From an uncultured Microbacteriaceae bacterium (lineage in GTDB: Bacteria > Actinomycetota > Actinomycetes > Actinomycetales > Microbacteriaceae), in the NCBI GenBank assembly GCA_947487835.1, contig CANKXX010000005.1, forward strand, positions 62,001 through 126,000: 64,000 bases of DNA. The letters are read 5' to 3'. The first letter of the stretch is position 1. Each line of letters starts with the position of its first letter. Positions 9,106 through 18,333 of the stretch are shown here, in pieces. Made by a program: the position numbers and the translations under genes. The notes beneath the pieces are model-generated. The model was given only the letters and a program-made list of their open reading frames with translations, made no database searches and was not told the origin of the DNA.

Positions 9106-9770
9106 GCGCGGCGCTCCTCGGCGCGATCGCCGGCCTGGCGGCCCTCGACGCCTTCAACCCGGCCACGATCGTCGCCGTGACCCTGATCCTGCTTGCCGCG
9201 CCGCGGCGGCCCGCGCTGACCGCGCTGGTGACCGTGCTCGGTGCCGCGACCACGGTCTTCGCCGCGGGCGCCGCGCTGTTCCTGGGCGCCGGAGCAGCCG
9301 CGGGCGCCGTCGACGGGGTCGTGCAGGCGCTGCGCTATCTCGCCTTCGCCGCGGCGGGCACCGCGCTCGTCGTCGCCGGCATCCGCCGGCTTCGCACCCG
9401 ATCACGCCGACCGATCCGGCTCCCCGCCTGGTTCACGCCCTGGACGGCGTTCCCGTTCGGTGCCCTCCTGACCGGGGCCGACCTCCCCAACGCGTTCCCC
9501 TACTTCATCGCGATCAAGCGGCTCCTCGACGCCGGGGTGAGCAGAGCGGAGGGACTGCTCGTGCTGGTGGGCTACGCGGTCATCTACTGCCTGCCCTGTC
9601 TCGTCCTTCTGGTGATCGGTCTGCTCGCCCGTGAGCGCACGGGTGCACTCCTCGGTCGGATCACCGCCCGGCTCAGCACGGGCAGCATCCGGGCCTCGGT
9701 GCCCGCGGCGATCACGCTGCTGCTGCTCGGCATCGCGGTGGGCACCCTTCCCCTGTGGGCGCTCGGCTGA
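9102..9770 (+). CDS. Six-helix membrane protein, GAP/LysE-like
   Basis: A 222-aa integral membrane protein with six hydrophobic segments, at about 3-25, 34-55, 70-95, 112-135, 150-175 and 195-218. The first carries LAALDAFNPATI, the small-residue/Pro pattern seen in GAP (Sap) and LysE-superfamily proteins. A second copy of the polar motif (LLTGADLPNAFPY) sits near residue 125, giving an inverted-repeat look typical of these exporters. It is coupled to the TetR gene by a 4-nt overlap, so it is probably the regulated efflux or lipid-transport component. Substrate unknown. Confidence 0.7.
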   Translation: MSAALLGAIAGLAALDAFNPATIVAVTLILLAAPRRPALTALVTVLGAATTVFAAGAALFLGAGAAAGAVDGVVQALRYLAFAAAGTALVVAGIRRLRTRSRRPIRLPAWFTPWTAFPFGALLTGADLPNAFPYFIAIKRLLDAGVSRAEGLLVLVGYAVIYCLPCLVLLVIGLLARERTGALLGRITARLSTGSIRASVPAAITLLLLGIAVGTLPLWALG

Positions 9771-9791
9771 CGACGTCCGCCTCGTTCCCGT

Positions 9792-10136
9792 TCAGCCCTG
9801 CGCGTTCCGGCTGTCCACGCCGATCGTGATCCAGAACGCGAGCTCGTCCTCGCCGCGGATCCGGTCCGCCGGCACGGTGAGCCAGCCCGGGCCCATCGGG
9901 CGATCCTTGCCCATGAACGCCGGCCGCCCTCCGCGCTCGAGCAGGGCGTCGTACTCCTCCGGGTCGGTGCGGACCAGCAGATCCCCGTCCCGCCCGGCGG
10001 CCACGGCCAGCCGCTCGTCGACCAGGAACGACAGTCCGCCGAACATGCGCACCTCGCGCACGATGCCGTGCTCGGCGATCGCCTCGCGGACCCGCTGGGC
10101 CAGGGCGTTCTGCGGACTCGGGCTGCTCGCGGTCAC
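9792..10136 (-). CDS. TfoX/Sxy N-terminal-domain protein
   Basis: A 114-aa protein with the single TfoX_N domain: VREAIAEHGIVREVRMFGG near residue 13-31, LSFLVDERLAVAAGRDGDLLVR near 32-53, then GRPAFMGKDRPMGPGWLTV. The MFGG motif and the acidic/glycine turn are the family landmarks. GTG 10136 is chosen because GGGAGG lies 5 nt upstream; longer versions read into the neighbouring SDR gene in another frame. In actinobacteria these short TfoX_N proteins occur outside competence operons and their role is unknown. Confidence 0.8.
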   Translation of the reverse strand: MTASSPSPQNALAQRVREAIAEHGIVREVRMFGGLSFLVDERLAVAAGRDGDLLVRTDPEEYDALLERGGRPAFMGKDRPMGPGWLTVPADRIRGEDELAFWITIGVDSRNAQG

Positions 10137-10183
10137 CAATCCTCCCTCGACGTGCGTCCTGGCGACGCCGGCTGTGCTCAGGC

Positions 10184-10966
10184 TCAGGCCTGCGCCGGCT
10201 GGCCGTTGCTCGCCATGGTGCCACCATCGACCGGTAGTACAACACCCGTGATGAAGCGCGCGTCGTCGCTGGCGAGGAAGAGGATGGCGGCGGCGACCTC
10301 CTCCGGCAGCCCGCCCCGGCCGAGGGCGATGCGCTTCGCGAACTCGTCGTCCAGCTCGTGCGGCTCGCCGTCGTCCGTCGTGAGGTCGGTCCAGATGAAC
10401 CCCGGGGCGACCGCGTTCACCCGGACGCCGTCCCCGCCGTGGTCGAGCGCGACCGCACGGGTGAAGTTGCTCACCCCGCCCTTGGCCGCGTTGTACGCGC
10501 TCATGCGCCAGTCCCCGGCGAGGCCGGAGACCGAGGAGACGTTGACGATGTTCCCCTTCGTCTCCCGCAGGTGGCCGAGCGCGGCCTTCGTGCCGTAGAA
10601 GACGCCGGAGAGGTCGGTCTCGATCACCCGGTGCCAGTCCTCGACGCTGGTGTCCTGCACCGTGCCCTGCGCGATCGTGCCCGCGTTGTTGACGAGCACG
10701 TCCAGGCGCCCGAACCGATCGACGGTCTCCGCCACCATGGCCGACACCTGCGCGAAGTCGGCGGAGTCGGCGCGGACGGCGACGGCGCGCCCCTCCGGCA
10801 GGGACGCCACGACGGCGTCGATCTTGTCCGCGACGGAGTCCGTGAGCACGACGTTCGCCCCCTCGTCCACGAAGCGTCGCGCCGTCGCCTCCCCGATGCC
10901 CGACCCCGCGCCCGTCACGATGACGACCCTGCCCTCGAACCGCTGCTCCACGTGAGCCCCTTTCAT
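10184..10966 (-). CDS. Short-chain dehydrogenase/reductase (classical SDR)
   Basis: A 260-aa NAD(P)-dependent oxidoreductase. The cofactor loop TGAGSGIG is at residues 18-25, NNAG near 94, the catalytic Ser in VSSVSG near 145, YNAAK near 158-162 and the PG segment (VAPGFIWTDL) near 190. Asp at the end of strand 2 (LTDS) points to NAD(H). It ends in the usual ITGVVLPVDGG. The substrate is not predictable. The start at 10966 is the first ATG giving the classical N-terminus. It is divergent from the NmrA-like gene, with 200 bp between them. Confidence 0.85.
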   Translation of the reverse strand: MKGAHVEQRFEGRVVIVTGAGSGIGEATARRFVDEGANVVLTDSVADKIDAVVASLPEGRAVAVRADSADFAQVSAMVAETVDRFGRLDVLVNNAGTIAQGTVQDTSVEDWHRVIETDLSGVFYGTKAALGHLRETKGNIVNVSSVSGLAGDWRMSAYNAAKGGVSNFTRAVALDHGGDGVRVNAVAPGFIWTDLTTDDGEPHELDDEFAKRIALGRGGLPEEVAAAILFLASDDARFITGVVLPVDGGTMASNGQPAQA

Positions 10967-11166
10967 CGGTTCGATCGTGCTCCCGCGCCCGCCGTTCCAC
11001 AACACTCGGGCATACGGAAGCAGGGGAGCGCGGCGCCGGTGCGGGTGGCGCGCACACAGGCGGCGCGTGTCATCCTGGCGGTGGGTGAGCCCTCTTCGGC
11101 GTGCCGCCCCCTCACCGCCGTTCCCGGCCGTGCGAACAGCACCCAGACGAATCGAGATTTCCCGCC

Positions 11167-12096
11167 GTGACCACAGCCATCCTCGTTGCAGGCGCCACCG
11201 GCGATCTCGGCGGCCGCATCGTGCGCGAGCTCCTCCTGCGGAACGTGCGCGTGCGCGTGCTGACCCGTCCCGGCAGCCGCTCGGCGCGCGAGCGGTACGG
11301 GGCCGAGACCCGGGTCGAGATCGTGGAGGCCGCCTACACGGATCGCGCGGCGCTCGCGGCGGCTATGGAAGGTATGGAGACCGTCGTGTCCGCGATCAGC
11401 GGCACGCGGCCCGTGATCGTGGACGCGCAGCGCGCCCTCCTCGCGGCCGCCGTCGAGGCGGGCGTCGCACGCTTCGTGCCCTCGGACTACTCCTCCGACT
11501 ACCGCCGGATCGCGATCGGCAGCAACCGGAACTTCGAGCTCCGCCGGGAGTTCGCCGCCGCGCTCGACGCCGCGCCCATCCGCGCCACGTCCGTCCTCAA
11601 CGGCGCCTTCACCGACATGCTCACCGGCGAGGCGCCCATGATCTCGTTCTCCGGCCGGCGCGTGCTCTACTGGTCCTCCCCCGACCAGATCCTCGACTTC
11701 ACGACGAAGGACGACGTCGCGAGCGTCACCGCCGACGTGGCCCTCGACCCGGACGCGCCGCGCGTGGTCGAGGTCGCGGGCGACCGGGTCTCGGCCCGCG
11801 ACGTCGCCCGCATCATGACGACGCTGACCGGCACGCCCTTCCGTCTGCAGTGGGCGGGCACGACCGGCTCGCTGTCGGCGATGAGCCGCGTGATGCGACG
11901 CGTGATGAAGGACGACGGCACGCCGTTCCCCGCCTGGCAGGGGATGCAGTACTTCGTGAGCATGTTCAGCGGCCAGGCGCAGCTGCGCCACGTGAACAAC
12001 GCCCGCTACGGCGCCCGGGAGTGGACCACCGTCACCGACGTGCTCGCCGCCCACCTCGCGAGAACGGCCGGCACCGGCGAGGCGGCCGCCGCCTAG
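11167..12096 (+). CDS. NmrA-like NAD(P)-binding protein
   Basis: A 309-aa atypical SDR. The N-terminal Rossmann motif is VAGATGDLGGR (residues 7-17), followed by RVLTRPGS at the end of strand 2 and VVSAISGTRP near 75. FVPSDYSSDYR near 105 matches NmrA/isoflavone-reductase-like proteins. No catalytic YxxxK is visible. The GTG start at 11167 opens directly with MTTAILVAGATG, which fits the fold. Likely a redox sensor or a reductase of unknown substrate. Confidence 0.75.
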   Translation: MTTAILVAGATGDLGGRIVRELLLRNVRVRVLTRPGSRSARERYGAETRVEIVEAAYTDRAALAAAMEGMETVVSAISGTRPVIVDAQRALLAAAVEAGVARFVPSDYSSDYRRIAIGSNRNFELRREFAAALDAAPIRATSVLNGAFTDMLTGEAPMISFSGRRVLYWSSPDQILDFTTKDDVASVTADVALDPDAPRVVEVAGDRVSARDVARIMTTLTGTPFRLQWAGTTGSLSAMSRVMRRVMKDDGTPFPAWQGMQYFVSMFSGQAQLRHVNNARYGAREWTTVTDVLAAHLARTAGTGEAAAA

Positions 12097-12150
12097 GCCT
12101 TCCGCGACCGTTCTGCGCGGCGTACTGCCGCACCCGAACGCGCGGGGCGG

Positions 12151-12648
12151 TCAGCGGGCCAGGGGTGCCGTCGTCGCGTCGGTGAGCTGCACCAGGTCCG
12201 CGGGCGCCAGCCCGACGTCCAGGCCGCGCCGTCCCCCGGAGACGTAGACCACGTCGAACGCGAGCGCGGAGTCGTCGACGACCGTGGCCAGCCGCTGCTT
12301 CTGCCCGAGCGGCGAGATGCCGCCGACGACGTACCCGGTCGCCCTCTCGGCGATCGGCGGCTCCGCCAGCGCGGCCCGTTTGCCGCCGACCGCGCGGGCG
12401 AGCGCCTTGAGGTCGAGCTGCCGGTCGACGGGAACGATGGCGACGGTCAGCGCGCCGTCGACGTCCGCGACGAGCGTCTTGAACACCTGCGCGGGGGCCA
12501 GGCCGAGGGCCGCGGCGGCCTCCATACCGAAGCTCAAACCGGCCGTCGCGTCGTGGTCGTACGGATGCAGGGTGTGCGGCACGGACTCGCGCTCCAGCAG
12601 GGCCAGGGCGGGGGTGCCTGCGGACGCACGAGCGGACTTCTTGACCAC
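12151..12648 (-). CDS. ybaK: Cys-tRNA(Pro)/Cys-tRNA deacylase, YbaK/EbsC family
   Basis: A 165-aa editing enzyme that hydrolyses mis-acylated Cys-tRNA(Pro). The family pattern is clear: PALALLERESVPHTLHPYDH near the N-terminus, AAAALGLAPAQVFKTLV near residue 53, VPVDRQLDLKALARAVGGK near 79 and YVVGGISPLGQ near 114. The conserved lysine of FKTL and the GGxSPxG loop are present. GTG 12648 gives VVKKSARAS, matching the short basic start of actinobacterial homologues. Confidence 0.9.
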   Translation of the reverse strand: MVKKSARASAGTPALALLERESVPHTLHPYDHDATAGLSFGMEAAAALGLAPAQVFKTLVADVDGALTVAIVPVDRQLDLKALARAVGGKRAALAEPPIAERATGYVVGGISPLGQKQRLATVVDDSALAFDVVYVSGGRRGLDVGLAPADLVQLTDATTAPLAR

Positions 12649-12869
12649 GGACGCATTCTGCCCTACCCGGGCAAGGTCCCCACTCGCCCGCCACCGGTGA
12701 TCCGTCGGCCATCCCCGCGGGTGCCGCGCGTCGGCTCGCGACATCCCGGGCGACCGGGTAGGGATGAGGGACGACGTCCGTGCGCGGACCCGCCGCCTCG
12801 TCGCTCCTCGACCCTGCACCGCAATCTGGCTCCGGCACGGCCGCCGGCAGCCGCGAAGGGACCACCGCC

Positions 12870-14489
12870 ATGACCGCCCTCCTCCCCCGTCCGAACTCGG
12901 TGAACAGCGGCTCCGGCGAGTACCTGCTCGACGCGGCGACCCGCATCACCGCGCCCGACGAGCTCGCCGGCGTGGCGGGCTGGCTGGTCGGCGCCCTGCG
13001 GCCCGCGACCGGCCTGCCCCTGCGCGAGGGCAACGGCGACGGCAGCGGCATCACGCTCACGCTGTCGAACGACCTCGGGCCCGAGGGGTACCGGCTGGAG
13101 AGCAGCCCCGCCGGCGTGCGCATCGAGGGCGGAAGCGCCTCGGGCGTGTTCTACGGGGCGCAGGTGCTGCTGCAGCTGCTCCCGCCGGACGTGTACCGGA
13201 AGGCGCCCATCGAGGGCGTCCGCTGGGCGGTGCCCGCGGTCACCGTCGAGGACTCCCCGCGGTTCGGCTGGCGCGGCGTGATGCTCGACGTCGCCCGGCA
13301 CTTCCTGCCCAAGCACGACGTGCTGCGCTTCCTCGACCTGATGGCGATGCACCGGTTCAACACGCTGCACCTGCACCTGACGGAGGACCAGGGCTGGCGC
13401 ATCGAGATCCGGCGCTATCCCCGCCTCACCGAGGTGGGCTCCTGGCGGAGGGAGACGCAGGTGGGCGGCGCGCCGGGCTCCCCCACCGACGGCCGGCCCC
13501 ACGGCGGCTTCTACACGCAGGACGACATCCGCGAGATCGTCGCCTACGCGGCGGCCCGGGCCATCACGGTCGTCCCCGAGATCGACGTGCCCGGCCACTC
13601 CCAGGCGGCCATCGCGGCCTACCCGGAGCTCGGCGTCTCCGGCGAACCCCTCGAGGTGTTCACCCGGTTCGGGGTCAACTACAACGTGCTCAACACGGAG
13701 GAGTCAACGGTCGAGTTCTATCTGAACGTGTTCGACGAGGTCATGGACCTGTTCCCCAGCCCGTTCATCGGCGTGGGCGGCGACGAGTGCCCGAAGGACC
13801 AGTGGGCCGCCGATCCGCGCACCCAGGAGCTCATGCGCGAGCGCGGCCTCGCGGACGAGGAGGAGCTGCAGACCTGGTTCATCCGCCGGCTCGACGACCA
13901 CATCTCGGCCCGCGGCCGCCGCCTGTACGGCTGGGACGAGATCCTCGAGGGCGAGCTGGCGCCGAGCGCGACCGTGGCGTCCTGGCGCGGCATGACCGGC
14001 GCACGGGTCGCCATCCGGCGCGGACACGACGTCGTGGCGTGCCCCGACGACATCGTGTACCTGGACTACCGGCAGTCCGAGCTGCCCGACGAGCCCATCC
14101 CGGTGAGCATCTCGCTGACCCTCGAGGACGTCTACGCCTTCGACCCGGTGCCCACCGGCATCACGGCCGAGGAGGCCACCCACGTGCTCGGTGGCCAGGC
14201 CAACATCTGGACGGAGCACATGGACAACCCGCGCACCGTCGACTACTTCGCGTACCCGCGCCTGTGCGCCGTCGCCGAGGCCCTGTGGTCGAGCGGCGAG
14301 CGCTCGTTCGCCGAGTTCACGGACCGCCTCGAGGTGCACCTCGCCCGCCTGGATGCGGTGGGCGTCGAGTACCGCCACGCCGACGGGCCGCGACCCTGGC
14401 AGACGCGACCCGGCATCCCCGGCCGCCCCGCCACACGCGAGGAGCGCGCCGTGTACATCGCGGAGCTGGTCGCCAACATCGCGAGGTGA
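12870..14489 (+). CDS. Beta-N-acetylhexosaminidase, GH20
   Basis: A 539-aa enzyme releasing terminal N-acetylglucosamine or N-acetylgalactosamine from chitin or peptidoglycan fragments. Residues 1-125 form the GH20b domain. The TIM-barrel domain starts at SPRFGWRGVMLDVARHF and contains HLHLTEDQGWRIEI near 170 and VPEIDVPGHSQA near 236. The catalytic Asp-Glu pair is in GVGGDECPKD near 300-308, and NIWTEH lies near 447. No signal peptide is seen, so it probably acts in the cytoplasm. The ATG has AAGGGA upstream. Confidence 0.9.
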   Translation: MTALLPRPNSVNSGSGEYLLDAATRITAPDELAGVAGWLVGALRPATGLPLREGNGDGSGITLTLSNDLGPEGYRLESSPAGVRIEGGSASGVFYGAQVLLQLLPPDVYRKAPIEGVRWAVPAVTVEDSPRFGWRGVMLDVARHFLPKHDVLRFLDLMAMHRFNTLHLHLTEDQGWRIEIRRYPRLTEVGSWRRETQVGGAPGSPTDGRPHGGFYTQDDIREIVAYAAARAITVVPEIDVPGHSQAAIAAYPELGVSGEPLEVFTRFGVNYNVLNTEESTVEFYLNVFDEVMDLFPSPFIGVGGDECPKDQWAADPRTQELMRERGLADEEELQTWFIRRLDDHISARGRRLYGWDEILEGELAPSATVASWRGMTGARVAIRRGHDVVACPDDIVYLDYRQSELPDEPIPVSISLTLEDVYAFDPVPTGITAEEATHVLGGQANIWTEHMDNPRTVDYFAYPRLCAVAEALWSSGERSFAEFTDRLEVHLARLDAVGVEYRHADGPRPWQTRPGIPGRPATREERAVYIAELVANIAR

Positions 14490-14511
14490 CCTGGGTCGCC
14501 AGACGCGGTCC

Positions 14512-15375
14512 TCAGGCCGCCTTCGCCGGTTGCTTCTTCTTGCTCTTCTTCGGTGCACCCAGCTCGGCCGCGATGTCCGGCACGTACCGGAACTGCTCGC
14601 GTGGAGGCCGCACGTAGTCCGTCACCTCCGGGCGATCCGGTATCGTCACGTCCTCGGGTTCGAGCCGCTCGTGCGAAACAACGCTGAGGAGATGGCTGAT
14701 GACGTTGAGCCGCGCTGCCCGCTTGTCGTCGCTCTCAATGGTCCACCAGGGCGCCTCGTCGATGTCCGTGATGGCGAACATATCGTCCTTCGCCCGGGAG
14801 TAGTCCTCCCAGCGGACGATCGACTCCAGATCGGTGGGTGACAGCTTCCACCGCCGCATCGGGTCGTTCAGACGGGATGCGAACCGGGCCTGCTGCTCCT
14901 CGTCGGAGACCGAGAACCAGTACTTGATCACAATGATGCCGTCGTCCACGAGCAGCCGCTCGACGACCGGCGTCTGACGGAGGAACCGCTGGTACTCCTC
15001 CTCGGACGAGTACCCCATCACCCGCTCGACGCCGGCGCGGTTGTACCAGGAGCGGTCCATCAGCACGATCTCGCCGGCGGTGGGGAGGCGCTCGAGATAC
15101 CGCTGGTAGTACCACTGGCCGCGCTCGCGCTCGGTGGGCTGGGGCAGCGCCACCACGCGCGCATGGCGCGGATTGAGGTACTGCATGACCCGCTTGATCG
15201 CCCCGCCCTTGCCTGCCGCGTCGCGCCCCTCGAAGATCACGAGCACCCGGGCGCCGACGGACGTCACCCACTGCTGCATCTCCACCAGTTCGATCTGCAG
15301 CCGCTTCAGCTCCGCCTCGTAGAGCTTCTTCGCGACGCGGTTGCGCGCGGATGTGGTGCCGTTCTTCTTCGACAT
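14512..15375 (-). CDS. ppk2: Polyphosphate kinase 2
   Basis: A 287-aa PPK2-family enzyme that phosphorylates nucleoside mono- or diphosphates with polyphosphate. Walker A is FEGRDAAGKGGAIKR (residues 48-62), the lid region TERERGQWYYQRY follows near 85, and Walker B is VLMDRSWYNRAGVERVMG near 110-125. A lysine-rich tail (KKSKKKQPAK) closes the protein. Single-domain length matches class I PPK2. ATG 15375 has GGGA 6 nt upstream. It is convergent with the hexosaminidase gene. Confidence 0.9.
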   Translation of the reverse strand: MSKKNGTTSARNRVAKKLYEAELKRLQIELVEMQQWVTSVGARVLVIFEGRDAAGKGGAIKRVMQYLNPRHARVVALPQPTERERGQWYYQRYLERLPTAGEIVLMDRSWYNRAGVERVMGYSSEEEYQRFLRQTPVVERLLVDDGIIVIKYWFSVSDEEQQARFASRLNDPMRRWKLSPTDLESIVRWEDYSRAKDDMFAITDIDEAPWWTIESDDKRAARLNVISHLLSVVSHERLEPEDVTIPDRPEVTDYVRPPREQFRYVPDIAAELGAPKKSKKKQPAKAA

Positions 15376-15510
15376 GTGGGATCCCAACGTTGCCCTGATC
15401 CTAGGCCGCGCTCCGCACGTCGCGCGGCTACGGTGTCAACCCCCGCGCCCGCGCCTTTCGCGCGCCCTTTACTTGTCCCACGAGCACCGTGGCTCGCCGA
15501 AGGGGATGAG

Positions 15511-17001
15511 ATGAGCAGCGCGCCGACGCCCGTGTCCACCGACACCGAGTCCTCCACCGGCAGCGGGGCCGCCGACCCCGATGCAAAGCAGGACACCGAG
15601 ACCGGCCGCCTCGACGACTTCCTGCGCGGGAACTACGACACGATCCTCGAGCAGCTGAGCGAGTGGGTGCGCATCCCCTCGATCGCCGCTCAGCCGGAGC
15701 ACGCCGTCGACGTCGCGCGATCGGCGCACTGGCTCGCCGGAGCCCTGCGCGAGCGAGGCGTCGCCACGGAGCTGATCGACACGGGTGATGCCGTCGCCGT
15801 CTTCGGCGAACTGATGGCAGCGAGCGCCGACGCCCCGACCGTGCTGATCTACAGCCACCACGACGTGCGCCACGCGAAGCCCGAGGAGTGGGTGGAGACG
15901 AGCCCGTTCGAGCCCGTGCTGCGCGACGGCCGCCTGTACGGGCGCGGCGCGTCCGACGCGAAGGGCCAGATGATGGCGCACCTGTGGGGGCTCCGCGCGC
16001 ATCAGCTGGCCACCGGATCGGAGGCGCCGGCGGTGAACCTGAAGTTCCTCGTCGAGGGCGAGGAGGAGATGGGCTCCCCGCACCTCGCGGACCTGCTCGC
16101 CGAGCAGGGCGACAGGTTCGCCTGCGACGTGATCGTGTTCTCCGACACCCTGCAGTGGAAGGAGGGCCAGCCGGCGCTCGTCACTTCGATGCGCGGCATG
16201 GTCAGCGCCACCCTGAGCATCTCCGGCCCGAAGCGCGACGTGCACAGCGGGGCCGTCTCCGGGCTCAGCCCGAACCCCATCCACGTGCTCGTCGACGTGC
16301 TGAGCCGCCTGCACGACGAGGACGGGCGCATCGCGCTGCCCGGCTTCTACGACGACGTCGAGGAGATCACCGAGCAGCGCGCGGAGGAGCTGGCCGCCCT
16401 CACCTTCGACGACGACACCTGGATCGAGAGGACCGAGACCCGGAGCATCGGCGGCGAGGAGGGCTTCACGAACACGGAGAGGCTGTGGGCCCGGCCGGCG
16501 CTCGAGGTCCTCTCGGTGCTCGCCGGCGACCCGGAGGGCATCCCGCGCGCGGTCATCCCATCGCAGGCTACGGCGGACTTCAACATCCGCACCGTCCCCG
16601 GGCAGCGCGTCGCCGCGGTCGCCGAGCAGATCCGCGCGTTCTTCGCCGAGGTGATGCCCGACGGCGTCGACTACACGCTCGAGGTGGCCGAGGAGAGCGG
16701 TCAGGAGCCGTACGTAACCCCGGACGGCGAGGAGCTGCAGGCGCTGGAGCGCGCCGCGACGCGCAGCCACGGCGCGCCGGTCTCGGGGCGGATGGGCAAC
16801 GCCGGCGGCGGTCCGGCCGAACTGCTGGGCCGGGTGCTGGAGGCGCCCGTGATCTTCGTCGGCACGGGCCTGCCCGAGGACCACTGGCACTCCAGCGACG
16901 AGAGCATCGAGGTGGACATGCTGCTGCGGAGCGCCGTGACGATCGCGCACCTGTGGGCGGAGCTCGGCGAACTCTCCCCACCCGAGGGCGGTGCGCGATG
17001 A
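15511..17001 (+). CDS. M20-family metallo-dipeptidase/carboxypeptidase
   Basis: A 496-aa zinc peptidase. After a low-complexity N-terminus of about 35 residues, the M20 catalytic domain shows metal and catalytic sites in order: YSHHDV near 115, GRGASDAKGQ near 148, EGEEEMGS near 183, then the dimerisation domain. GNAGGGPAELLG and the last metal histidine in DHWHSSDE come near the C-terminus. Closest to the CNDP/PepV-type dipeptidases. It overlaps the YbdK gene by 4 nt, suggesting joint handling of peptides or glutamyl compounds. ATG 15511 follows AAGGGGA. Confidence 0.85.
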   Translation: MSSAPTPVSTDTESSTGSGAADPDAKQDTETGRLDDFLRGNYDTILEQLSEWVRIPSIAAQPEHAVDVARSAHWLAGALRERGVATELIDTGDAVAVFGELMAASADAPTVLIYSHHDVRHAKPEEWVETSPFEPVLRDGRLYGRGASDAKGQMMAHLWGLRAHQLATGSEAPAVNLKFLVEGEEEMGSPHLADLLAEQGDRFACDVIVFSDTLQWKEGQPALVTSMRGMVSATLSISGPKRDVHSGAVSGLSPNPIHVLVDVLSRLHDEDGRIALPGFYDDVEEITEQRAEELAALTFDDDTWIERTETRSIGGEEGFTNTERLWARPALEVLSVLAGDPEGIPRAVIPSQATADFNIRTVPGQRVAAVAEQIRAFFAEVMPDGVDYTLEVAEESGQEPYVTPDGEELQALERAATRSHGAPVSGRMGNAGGGPAELLGRVLEAPVIFVGTGLPEDHWHSSDESIEVDMLLRSAVTIAHLWAELGELSPPEGGAR

Positions 17002-18131
17002 GCGGCGTCGCCGCCCCGGCGCGACGCGTGCGCACAGTCGGCGTCGAGGAGGAGTTGCTCCTCGTCGACGCCGCCACCCTGCATCCGACCCCTGCGGCCG
17101 GGGCGATCCTGGCGGGGCTCGAGGCCACCGGCACCGCCCGCGACATGCTCGGCCCCTCGCTCGAGCTCGAGGTCAAGCACGAGCAGATCGAGGTCGTCAG
17201 CCCGCCGCGGGAGACGGCGGACAAGATCCTCGCCACCATCCTCGAGGGGCGCCGGCAGGCGGATGCCGCGGCCCGGGCCGTCGGCGCCCGGGCGGTCGCG
17301 CTCGCCACCGGGACGCTCCCCTGCGACCCCCACCTCGTGTCCGCGCCGCGCTACCGCCGGATGCAGGAGCGCTTCGGACTGACCTTCGACGAGCAGCTGA
17401 CCTGCGGCTTCCACGTCCACGTCGCCGTCGACTCCGACGAGGAGGGCGTCGGCGTGCTCGACCGCATCCGGCCGTGGCTGCCGGTGCTGCTCGCGCTGAG
17501 CGCCAACTCGCCCTTCTGGCGCGGGGCCGACACCGGGTTCGCGAGCTACCGGTACCAGGCCTGGAGCCGCTGGCCCTCCGTCGGCTCCTACGACCTGTTC
17601 GGCTCCGCGGAGGCGTACTTCGCCCAGTGCGCCGCCATCCTCGACGCCGACGTCTCCTTCGACACCGGGATGCTCTACTACGACGCCCGCCTGTCCCGGC
17701 ACGCGCCCACGGTGGAGACGCGCATCGCGGACGTCTGCCTGCGACCAGCCGATGCTGCCGTCCTGGCCGTGCTGATCCGCGCGCTCGTGGACAGGGCCGC
17801 GTGCGACTGGGCGGCCGGCTCGCCGCCGGATCCCGTGCCGACGAGCCTGCTGCGCCTCGCCTCCTGGCGGGCGAGCAAGTCCGGCCTCGGCGACACGCTC
17901 CTGCACCCGCGCACGATGAGGCCGGTCCCCGCCGCGGCGGCCGTGCTCGCGCTCCTCGACCACGTGCACGGCCACTTCACCGGCATCGAGGAGCACGCGC
18001 TCGTGCTGGCCGGCGTGCAGTCGATCCTCCGTGACGGCACGGGCGCGGCCCGCCAGCGCGCGGTCATGGCCGAGCGCGGCGACTGCTGCGCGGTGGTCGC
18101 GGCGGCGATCGAGGAGACGACGGCGGAGTAG
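16998..18131 (+). CDS. ybdK: Carboxylate-amine ligase / glutamate-cysteine ligase type 2 (YbdK family)
   Basis: A 377-aa GCS2-family enzyme. The family opening TVGVEEELLLVD is at residues 13-24, ELEVKHEQIEVVSPP near 55-70, and CGFHVHVAVDS near 135 supplies the metal/ATP-binding histidines. A segment rich in arginine and acidic residues (YYDARLSRHAPTVETRIADVC) lies near 225. Such proteins form gamma-glutamyl bonds, with weak glutamate-cysteine ligase activity. The natural substrate in actinobacteria that use mycothiol is unclear. It is translationally coupled to the M20 peptidase. Confidence 0.85.
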   Translation: MSGVAAPARRVRTVGVEEELLLVDAATLHPTPAAGAILAGLEATGTARDMLGPSLELEVKHEQIEVVSPPRETADKILATILEGRRQADAAARAVGARAVALATGTLPCDPHLVSAPRYRRMQERFGLTFDEQLTCGFHVHVAVDSDEEGVGVLDRIRPWLPVLLALSANSPFWRGADTGFASYRYQAWSRWPSVGSYDLFGSAEAYFAQCAAILDADVSFDTGMLYYDARLSRHAPTVETRIADVCLRPADAAVLAVLIRALVDRAACDWAAGSPPDPVPTSLLRLASWRASKSGLGDTLLHPRTMRPVPAAAAVLALLDHVHGHFTGIEEHALVLAGVQSILRDGTGAARQRAVMAERGDCCAVVAAAIEETTAE

Positions 18132-18138
18132 TCGCCGC

Positions 18139-18191
18139 GCCGGTGCCGGTGCCGGTGCCGGTGTCGGTGCCGGTGCCGGTGCCGGTGCCGG
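18139..18191. repeat. Tandem hexamer repeat (GCCGGT) of about 8.8 units
   Basis: Eight units plus a partial one, with one C-to-T change in the fifth unit. It begins 7 nt after the YbdK stop, in the gap between convergent genes. Repeats of this kind expand by slippage; no function is evident. Confidence 0.8.
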
Positions 18192-18270
18192 ACAGTGGTC
18201 GTGCTCGCACCCGTGCGCCCGCATCCCCGCCGCGGAACGCGGAACACAGCCGCCCAGCTCCGGGCACACG

Positions 18271-18313
18271 GAAGCGGCTCCGTCCGGCCTGGCTGGCCGA
18301 ACGGAGCCGCTTC
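18271..18313. terminator. Strong bidirectional hairpin terminator
   Basis: A perfect 13-bp stem (GAAGCGGCTCCGT with its complement) around a 17-nt loop that itself contains a small GGCC hairpin. It sits between the YbdK gene and the oppositely oriented FN3-repeat gene. Confidence 0.8.
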
Positions 18314-18333
18314 GTGTGGTCACCGGGCCGGTG

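Noticed and set aside
12764-14617. 617-codon plus-strand frame overlapping the GH20 gene
   Set aside because: A +1-type shadow, Arg/Pro/His-rich; the GH20 catalytic motifs are in the other frame.
18139-18191. CRISPR array
   Set aside because: The hexamer repeats are directly adjacent with no spacers. No repeat-spacer pattern or cas gene was seen anywhere in the window.
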